This document shows, in pieces, positions 6,075 through 10,163 of a DNA stretch of 10,163 bases. The notes beneath the pieces are model-generated. The model made no database searches, was not told the DNA's origin, and saw only the letters and a program-made list of their open reading frames with translations. The stretch lies in contig JACQRF010000013.1 in assembly GCA_016206635.1 (NCBI GenBank), positions 1-10,163 of the forward strand, written 5' to 3'. A program made the translations under genes and the position numbers. How positions within the stretch are numbered: the stretch's first letter is position 1; the number at the start of each line of letters is the position of its first letter. This DNA comes from Candidatus Omnitrophota bacterium (GTDB lineage Bacteria > Omnitrophota > Gorgyraeia > 1-14-0-20-64-10 > JACQQZ01).

Positions 6075-6410
6075 ATGGCTATCATCATGCGTCATCAGCG
6101 ATTTCTGGGACGAACGGTCGGGGCGTTCGCGCTGGGGGCCGTCGCGGGCAGCGTGCTGGCGTTGCTGTGCGCGCCGGCGTCCGGCCGGATCACGCGCCGC
6201 CGGATCGGCCTGAAAGTCAAGGCGCTGCAGTCCACGGCCGCGCGGCGGCTGCAATGGACCCGGTCCCAGCTCGTGAAGCAGGCCCGGCAGCTGCGCGCGG
6301 TCGCCGCCGAGAAGGTCGGCGAGACCCGCGAATGGGTCATGGACCGGTTGCCGCTGGCCAATGGCAACGGCCGCCATTCCGCCAATCACCGCACCACGCA
6401 TTCCGCGTAG
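6075..6410 (+). CDS. YtxH-like membrane-anchored protein
   Basis: The 111-aa product shows the YtxH/gas-vesicle-like N-terminus: a Gly/Ala-rich hydrophobic segment GAFALGAVAGSVLALL (16-31) followed directly by CAPASGRITRRRI (32-44). This corresponds to the family LLxAPxSGxxxR signature. The remainder is a basic, probably amphipathic helix (about 45-92) and a polar Asn/His-rich tail. YtxH proteins are small membrane proteins linked to general stress or envelope responses, with no established biochemical activity. The start ATG 6075 has a strong Shine-Dalgarno, AAGGAGGA at 6062-6069, overlapping the previous stop codon, so it may be translated well once the upstream gene is. It is the last gene of the riboswitch unit; a strong hairpin lies 20 nt downstream. 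Confidence 0.82.
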   Translation: MAIIMRHQRFLGRTVGAFALGAVAGSVLALLCAPASGRITRRRIGLKVKALQSTAARRLQWTRSQLVKQARQLRAVAAEKVGETREWVMDRLPLANGNGRHSANHRTTHSA

Positions 6411-6430
6411 CCCGATCCGGGCGCTTGTCT

Positions 6431-6463
6431 GAGGCGGGGCGGCCGCCATGGCCGCCCCGCCTC
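6431..6463. terminator. Strong hairpin terminator between convergent ytxH-like gene and comM
   Basis: GAGGCGGGGCGGCC (6431-6444) and GGCCGCCCCGCCTC (6450-6463) form a perfect 14-bp stem with a 5-nt loop. It fills the gap between two convergent genes. The + side is followed by GTTTACC, so the U tract is short, and the - side has no clear U tract. The position and stability suggest a bidirectional terminator or transcript-end stabiliser. Confidence 0.7.
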
Positions 6464-6465
6464 GT

Positions 6466-7998
6466 TTACCCATAGATCGAACGATCCAGACAGCGGTACT
6501 GGATGGCCTCGGCGAGATGCTCGGCGCGCACCGCGTCGGATGCCGCCAGATCGGCGATGGTGCGCGCCACCTTGAGGATCCGGTCGTAGGCGCGCGCGGA
6601 CAATCCCAGCTCGCTCATCGCGCGGCCCAGCAGCGCCCGCCCCTCCGGCGGCAGCGGGCAGTGCCGTTTCAGCTGGCGGCCCGTCATCTGCGCATTCGTG
6701 CCGGCTCGATCATCCCGGAACCGGTCGCGCTGGCGCTGCCGCGCGGCGACGACCCGGGCGCGGATCGCGGCGGACGGCTCCGCCGGCGCCGGGTCGGTCA
6801 GCTCGCGGAAGCCGACGGCCGGGACCTCGACATGCAGGTCGAACCGATCCCACAACGGGCCGGAGATCTTGCGCCGGTACCGCTGGATCTGCGTCGGGGC
6901 GCAGTGGCAGGCGCGGCGGCGGTCGGTGAAATAGCCGCACGGGCAGGGGTTCATCGCGCCGATACAGAGGAAACGGGCGGGGAATGAGACTGCGTGCGCC
7001 GCGCGCGTCACCGTGATGTGCCCATCCTCCAGCGGCTGGCGCAGCGCCTCCAGCGCGTCGCGATGGAACTCTGGCAGCTCATCGAGGAACAGGACGCCGT
7101 GATGGGCCAGCGACACCTCGCCCGGTTTTGGCGGGGAGCTGCCGCCGACGAGCCCGACGGCCGAGATCGTCGAGTGGGGGGCCCTAAACGGCCGCGCGCG
7201 CAGGAGCCCGTCCCGCTGCGCGGTCAGGCCGGCCACCGAGTGGATGGCGGTGACCGCCAAGGTTTCCTCCCAGGTCATCCCCGGCAGGATCGTCGGCAGC
7301 CGGGTGGCCAGCAAGGTTTTCCCGGTGCCGGGCGGGCCGACCAGGAGGACATTGTGGGCGCCGGCCGCGGCGATCTCCAGCGCCCGCTTCGCCAGCCCTT
7401 GGCCTTTCACGTCGGCGAAGTCCGCCGTGTCGTCGGCCGGCGGCGGGGCCTCACCGGGGGGCCCGCCGGCCAGCGGCGCGATCACAGTCTCTCCAGTCAG
7501 GAATGCGACGGTTTCCGCCAAGGATCGCACGGGGTAGACCGGCAGGTCCGGCACCGCGGCCGCCTCCGTGGCGTTCGCGGCCGGCACGAGCAGCCGGCGC
7601 GTCCGATCCCGGGCGCACGCCAGCGCCACCGGCAGCGCCCCGGCCACCGGCCGGACCGTCCCATCCAGCGCCAGCTCGCCGATGACCGTGGCGCCCGCCA
7701 GCGCCTCCACCGGGAGCTGTTCCGTGGCGGCCAGCACCGCCAGCGCGATTGGCAGATCGAAGGCGGGACCCGCCTTCCGGAGGGAGGCCGGGGCAAGATT
7801 GATCGTCACCCGCTTGACGGGCCACTGGAACTGGCTGTTGACGACCGCCGCCTTGATCCGGTCGCGGCTCTCCCGGACGGCCGGATCGGGCAGGCCGACG
7901 ACCACCACCATCGGCAGGCCGGCGGCGACATCCACTTCGACCGTGATCGGCCGGGCCTCCAGGCCGAGCACGGCGCGGGAGGCTACGGTTGCGAGCAT
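6466..7998 (-). CDS. comM: YifB/ComM family Mg-chelatase-like AAA+ ATPase
   Basis: ComM (YifB) is a hexameric helicase that promotes branch migration during integration of DNA in natural transformation. It is also present in many bacteria not known to be competent. The 510-aa product starts with the family-typical MLATVASRAVLGLEARPITVEVD-like block (here residues 1-23) and contains VGLPDPAVRESRDRIKAA (34-51), INLAPASLRKAGPAFDLPIA (66-85), Walker A GPPGTGKT (221-228), Walker B VLFLDELPEF (302-311) and MNPCPCGY (349-356). A second Cys pair lies at CHC (364-366), then GPLWDRFDLHVEVP and a C-terminal Mg-chelatase helical domain. ATG 7998 is chosen by homology. A TTG at 8025 would extend it by nine residues. 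The only good Shine-Dalgarno (GGAGG, complement of 8019-8023) is about 20 nt upstream of this ATG, which is unusually far. No other competence genes are visible here. Confidence 0.95.
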   Translation of the reverse strand: MLATVASRAVLGLEARPITVEVDVAAGLPMVVVVGLPDPAVRESRDRIKAAVVNSQFQWPVKRVTINLAPASLRKAGPAFDLPIALAVLAATEQLPVEALAGATVIGELALDGTVRPVAGALPVALACARDRTRRLLVPAANATEAAAVPDLPVYPVRSLAETVAFLTGETVIAPLAGGPPGEAPPPADDTADFADVKGQGLAKRALEIAAAGAHNVLLVGPPGTGKTLLATRLPTILPGMTWEETLAVTAIHSVAGLTAQRDGLLRARPFRAPHSTISAVGLVGGSSPPKPGEVSLAHHGVLFLDELPEFHRDALEALRQPLEDGHITVTRAAHAVSFPARFLCIGAMNPCPCGYFTDRRRACHCAPTQIQRYRRKISGPLWDRFDLHVEVPAVGFRELTDPAPAEPSAAIRARVVAARQRQRDRFRDDRAGTNAQMTGRQLKRHCPLPPEGRALLGRAMSELGLSARAYDRILKVARTIADLAASDAVRAEHLAEAIQYRCLDRSIYG

Positions 7999-8017
7999 CG
8001 TCGTGGCATGGTAGAAT
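7989..8017 (+). promoter_or_regulatory. Putative promoter for the yuiD-like/LDT/accA cluster
   Basis: TTGCGA (7989-7994, 4/6 to -35) and TAGAAT (8012-8017, 5/6 to -10) are spaced by 17 nt, predicting a start near 8024. The elements overlap the first codons of comM on the other strand. This leaves a leader of about 70 nt before ATG 8098. It is the only promoter-like pair I see upstream of this cluster. Confidence 0.4.
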
Positions 8018-8043
8018 TCCTCCAACCACGAGCGGGGAACCTC

Positions 8044-8072
8044 ACTCTAGCCGACACCTCGTCGATTGTCAA
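8044..8072 (-). promoter_or_regulatory. Putative sigma70 promoter for comM
   Basis: Reading leftwards, a consensus -35 TTGACA (complement of 8067-8072) is followed after exactly 17 nt by TAGAGT (complement of 8044-8049, 4/6 to -10). Transcription would start near 8037, about 39 nt before the comM ATG. Confidence 0.6.
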
Positions 8073-8097
8073 GTCAGGGGCCCGCCGGGTTTCCCAC

Positions 8098-8529
8098 ATG
8101 GCAGAGAATCGCGTGTTGTTAGCCACCGTCCTGGGCTGGATCATCGCCCAGGGTTTGAAGGTGCTGCTCGGGGTCGTGACCGAGCGGCGATTTAATTTCC
8201 GCTGGTTTGTCGGCACCGGGGGGATGCCCAGCGCGCATTCGGCCGGCGTCTCCGCGCTCGCGACGGCCGTGGGCCTCGCGAAAGGCTGGGACTCGCCGAT
8301 CTTCGCCGTGGCCCTGATCTTCGCGCTGGTGACGATGTTCGATGCCCAAGGCGTGCGCCGGGCGGCGGGCCAGCAGGCGGAGATCCTCAACACGATGTTG
8401 GGGGACATTTATTGGAAGCGGCCGATCGCCGATGACCGCCTCAAAGAGCTGATCGGCCACACGCCGATCGAGGTGTTCGTCGGCGGCGCCCTCGGGGTGT
8501 TGGTGGCGGTGCTCTGCGCGTCGGCGTAA
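8098..8529 (+). CDS. DUF212 / YuiD-type divergent PAP2 family membrane protein
   Basis: The 143-aa product matches the small DUF212 (acid-phosphatase/vanadium-haloperoxidase-related) family. The N-terminal block is LLATVLGWIIAQGLKVLL (7-24), followed by FRWFVGTGGMPSAHSAGVSALATA (starting near 35), ALIFALVTMFDAQGVRRAAGQQAEILN (72-98) and LKELIGHTPIEVFVGGALG (115-133). Three or four hydrophobic segments indicate an inner-membrane protein. The PSAHS motif recalls the PAP2 phosphatase core, but the full PAP2 catalytic set is not present, so phosphatase activity is uncertain. ATG 8098 is chosen because the family begins just there; its Shine-Dalgarno is weak. The gene heads a + strand cluster with the L,D-transpeptidase 21 nt downstream, and is divergent from comM. 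A role in lipid or envelope metabolism is suggested only by the neighbours. Confidence 0.9.
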   Translation: MAENRVLLATVLGWIIAQGLKVLLGVVTERRFNFRWFVGTGGMPSAHSAGVSALATAVGLAKGWDSPIFAVALIFALVTMFDAQGVRRAAGQQAEILNTMLGDIYWKRPIADDRLKELIGHTPIEVFVGGALGVLVAVLCASA

Positions 8530-8550
8530 TCACAAGGGGGGCATGGCGGC

Positions 8551-9444
8551 ATGGCGTGGTCACGGGCAACGACGATCGGCGCGGCGGCGGTCGCGGCCGC
8601 GGCAGTCGGGATCGGCTATTGGGCGAGTCACCGCCCCGCGCCGGCCCTTTGGGCGGCGGCTGGGGCCGGAGAGGGCTCTCCCCGACGATCGTTGGGGAGA
8701 GCCCTCTCCGGCCCCAGCCGAGTCGCGCCCGCGGATCCCGGCCTCGCGTCGGCCGCCGCCATCGAGCAGGCGATCGCCCAAGGGCGATGGGTGGAGGCCC
8801 GCCGCCTGAGCCAGCAGTGCCTCCAGGAGCATCCCGACTCCTCGGCGGCCGCCCAGATTCAGCAGCGGTTGGGCGACATCAACGTGCACCTCTTGCAGCA
8901 TCCCGCCTCGGAGTCCGGCGCCCCGTTCTATGCCCCGTACATCGTGCAGTTAGGCGATACCCTCGGCCGGATCGCCCGCCAGCACAAGACCACCGTCGAG
9001 CTGCTCCAGCAGGCCAACCGGCTGACCGGCGACAAGATCTTGGTCGGCCGCACGCTCAAGGTCCCCGCCGTGTCGTTCAGCGTCGTCGTCGACAAGTCGC
9101 AGAATCTCTTGACGCTGAAGGCCAACGAGGAGGTGGTGAAGACCTACGCGGTGTCCACCGGCAAGGAGGACCAAACGCCGGTCGGGACGTTCACGATCGT
9201 CAATAAGCTCGTGGACCCCCCGTGGTACACCGCGCAGGGGGTGATCCCGGCGGGCAGCCCTGAGAACATCCTCGGCAGCCGCTGGCTGGGGTTCTCCAAG
9301 CCCAGCTATGGGATCCACGGCACGACCGACCCCAGCACGATCGGGCAGTCGGTGACCGCCGGGTGCGTGCGGATGCGGAATGCCGAGGTGGAGGAGCTCT
9401 ACGCCTTCCTGCCGCTCGGCGCCGACGTGACGATCGTCGACTGA
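8551..9444 (+). CDS. LysM-domain L,D-transpeptidase (YkuD family)
   Basis: The 297-aa product is a membrane-anchored or exported peptidoglycan cross-linking enzyme, or one that attaches proteins to peptidoglycan. Residues 8-24 are an Ala-rich hydrophobic signal or anchor. About 36-57 are a low-complexity linker encoded by a palindrome. Residues 66-110 look like a short TPR-like helical stretch. LysM spans about 130-172 (YIVQLGDTLGRIARQH ... ANRL ... ILVGRTLKVP), and the YkuD catalytic domain about 176-297. Catalytic H256 is in GIHGTT (254-259) and nucleophile C272 in TAGCVRM (269-275). The usual motif is S-H/x-G-C, so T269 and A270 are a mild variant. The start ATG 8551 is served by AAGGGGGG (8534-8541); ATG 8543 is out of frame. 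accA starts 11 nt after the stop, so the two are probably cotranscribed. Confidence 0.94.
   Translation: MAWSRATTIGAAAVAAAAVGIGYWASHRPAPALWAAAGAGEGSPRRSLGRALSGPSRVAPADPGLASAAAIEQAIAQGRWVEARRLSQQCLQEHPDSSAAAQIQQRLGDINVHLLQHPASESGAPFYAPYIVQLGDTLGRIARQHKTTVELLQQANRLTGDKILVGRTLKVPAVSFSVVVDKSQNLLTLKANEEVVKTYAVSTGKEDQTPVGTFTIVNKLVDPPWYTAQGVIPAGSPENILGSRWLGFSKPSYGIHGTTDPSTIGQSVTAGCVRMRNAEVEELYAFLPLGADVTIVD
8657..8720. repeat. 64-bp nearly perfect palindrome inside the L,D-transpeptidase gene
   Basis: The arms 8657-8683 and 8694-8720 are perfect 27-nt reverse complements. The 10-nt centre contains the palindrome ACGATCGT, so only the outermost centre pair (8684/8693, G opposite T) fails to match. 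As RNA it would form a hairpin of about 31 pairs, counting a G-U wobble. It is open in frame and encodes a Gly/Ser/Arg/Pro-rich linker between the membrane anchor and the TPR-like region. Its core differs from the palindromes at 391 and 2062, but the style (GC-rich, GGGG/CCCC core, in frame) is similar. Confidence 0.95.
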
Positions 9445-9455
9445 GTGCGGCCGCC

Positions 9456-10163
9456 GTGACCCTCGATTTCGAACGCCCCATCCTGGAATTGGAACGGAAG
9501 ATCGAGGAGCTCAAGGCCCTCAGCCAGAACAAAGGGCTGAATGTCGGCGATGAGATCGCCCGGTTCGAGCGGAAGCTCGCCGCCGCCCGCAAAGAGGTCT
9601 ACGCGGCGCTGACCCCGTGGCAGCGGGTCCAGTTGGCCCGTCATCCGAAGCGCCCGTATACCCTCGACTACGTTGCGATGCTGATGACCGGTTTCGTGGA
9701 GCTCCACGGCGACCGGCTCTTCGGCGACGACAAGGCGATCATCGGCGGGTTCGCCACGCTGGACGGGCGCAAGGTCATGGTGCTCGGCCATCAAAAGGGG
9801 CGCGACACCAAAGAGAACCTGATGCGGAACTTCGGCAGCGCCCACCCGGAGGGATACCGCAAGGCGCTGCGCCTGATGCAGCTGGCCGAGAAATTCCAGC
9901 GGCCGCTCGTGATCTTCATTGACACGCCGGGCGCCTATCCCGGCGTCGGCGCGGAGGAGCGCGGCCAGTCGCAGGCGATCGCCCTCAATCTGCGGGAGAT
10001 GGCGCGCCTCGGCGTGCCGATTCTCTGCGTCGTCATCGGCGAGGGGGGATCGGGCGGGGCGCTCGGCATCGGCGTCGGGGACCGCATCGCCGTGCTGGAA
10101 AACGCCTACTACTCGGTGATCTCGCCGGAAGGCTGCGCCGCGATCCTCTGGAAGGACCGGGCG
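9456..10163 (+). CDS. accA: Acetyl-CoA carboxylase carboxyltransferase subunit alpha (3'-truncated)
   Basis: AccA pairs with AccD to move the carboxyl group from carboxybiotin to acetyl-CoA, giving malonyl-CoA, the first committed step of fatty acid synthesis. The visible 236 codons start MTLDFERPILELERKIEEL (from GTG 9456), a standard AccA opening. They continue through HPKRPYTLDY, ELHGDRLFGDD, GHQKGRDTKEN, RNFGSAHPEGYRKA, DTPGAYPGVGAEERGQ and IGEGGSGGALGIGVGD, then YYSVISPEGCAAILWKD. All are hallmark carboxyltransferase segments, including the oxyanion-type Gly-Gly regions. The window ends in frame with no stop; about 80-90 residues of the usual 315-325 are missing. GTG 9456 is the only start giving the family N-terminus, and no good Shine-Dalgarno precedes it. 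Reinitiation after the transpeptidase stop 11 nt upstream is likely. Confidence 0.97.
   Translation, partial: MTLDFERPILELERKIEELKALSQNKGLNVGDEIARFERKLAAARKEVYAALTPWQRVQLARHPKRPYTLDYVAMLMTGFVELHGDRLFGDDKAIIGGFATLDGRKVMVLGHQKGRDTKENLMRNFGSAHPEGYRKALRLMQLAEKFQRPLVIFIDTPGAYPGVGAEERGQSQAIALNLREMARLGVPILCVVIGEGGSGGALGIGVGDRIAVLENAYYSVISPEGCAAILWKDRA

Noticed and set aside
6994..8097. + strand open frame running into the yuiD-like gene from opposite comM
   Set aside because: The part before 8098 is a shadow of comM, Arg/Gln-rich with no motifs. Homology to DUF212 starts at ATG 8098.
8543..8809. Alternative ORF starting at ATG 8543
   Set aside because: It runs out of frame with the clear LysM/YkuD product and its translation is low-complexity Arg/Pro/Ser.
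8560..8901. - strand frame containing a similar Gly/Ser/Arg peptide to the + strand linker
   Set aside because: The similarity arises because the palindrome reads the same on both strands; it is not evidence for an antisense gene.
1..10163. CRISPR array, tRNA, rRNA or insertion sequence
   Set aside because: No spaced direct repeats, cloverleaf or rRNA-like sequence, or transposase gene was seen by eye on either strand.

Overview
The window is GC-rich bacterial chromosome with densely packed housekeeping and envelope genes. A lipoprotein signal on an M48 protease, a LysM/YkuD L,D-transpeptidase and a c-di-GMP riboswitch suggest a Gram-negative-type bacterium. The riboswitch resembles those I recall from Deltaproteobacteria. 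GC-rich palindromes with GGGGAC..GTCCC or GGTGCCAGG..CC cores also fit environmental lineages such as Deltaproteobacteria, Nitrospirota or Omnitrophota. The taxon cannot be fixed from this sequence alone. The window opens with 28 C residues, most likely a contig-end artefact, and ends inside accA.

Left part (1-4761, + strand): a tightly packed run of pabC (5' end missing), purH, folC and mnmE. Junctions are a 1-nt overlap, an 11-nt gap and an 8-nt overlap. All four products make, retain or consume folate: PabC makes the pABA moiety, FolC adds glutamates, PurH uses 10-formyl-THF and MnmE uses methylene-THF. mnmE converges on a - strand M48 metalloprotease lipoprotein gene (4777-5577).

Middle (5578-6463): the M48 gene is divergent from a + strand unit. 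That unit has a putative sigma70 promoter with a perfect dyad in its spacer, then a cyclic-di-GMP-I (GEMM-I) riboswitch whose closing stem appears to include the Shine-Dalgarno sequence. Two small membrane-protein genes follow: a DUF948/YtxG-like protein and a YtxH-like protein. A strong hairpin ends the unit and separates it from the convergent comM. This c-di-GMP-controlled YtxG/YtxH-like pair is the most interesting functional unit here.

Right part (6466-10163): comM/yifB (Mg-chelatase-like AAA+ ATPase) is on the - strand. Divergent from it is a + strand cluster of a DUF212/YuiD-type membrane protein, a LysM L,D-transpeptidase and accA (3' end missing). Face-to-face promoter-like sequences lie between comM and the cluster.

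A second theme is a set of GC-rich palindromes carried inside or at the edges of reading frames. They form the PabC C-terminal tail, the FolC N-terminus and a linker in the L,D-transpeptidase, with a degenerate one possibly in PurH. The transpeptidase copy is a 64-bp, almost perfect palindrome. They look like REP-type elements or protein-coding palindromic elements tolerated in frame.
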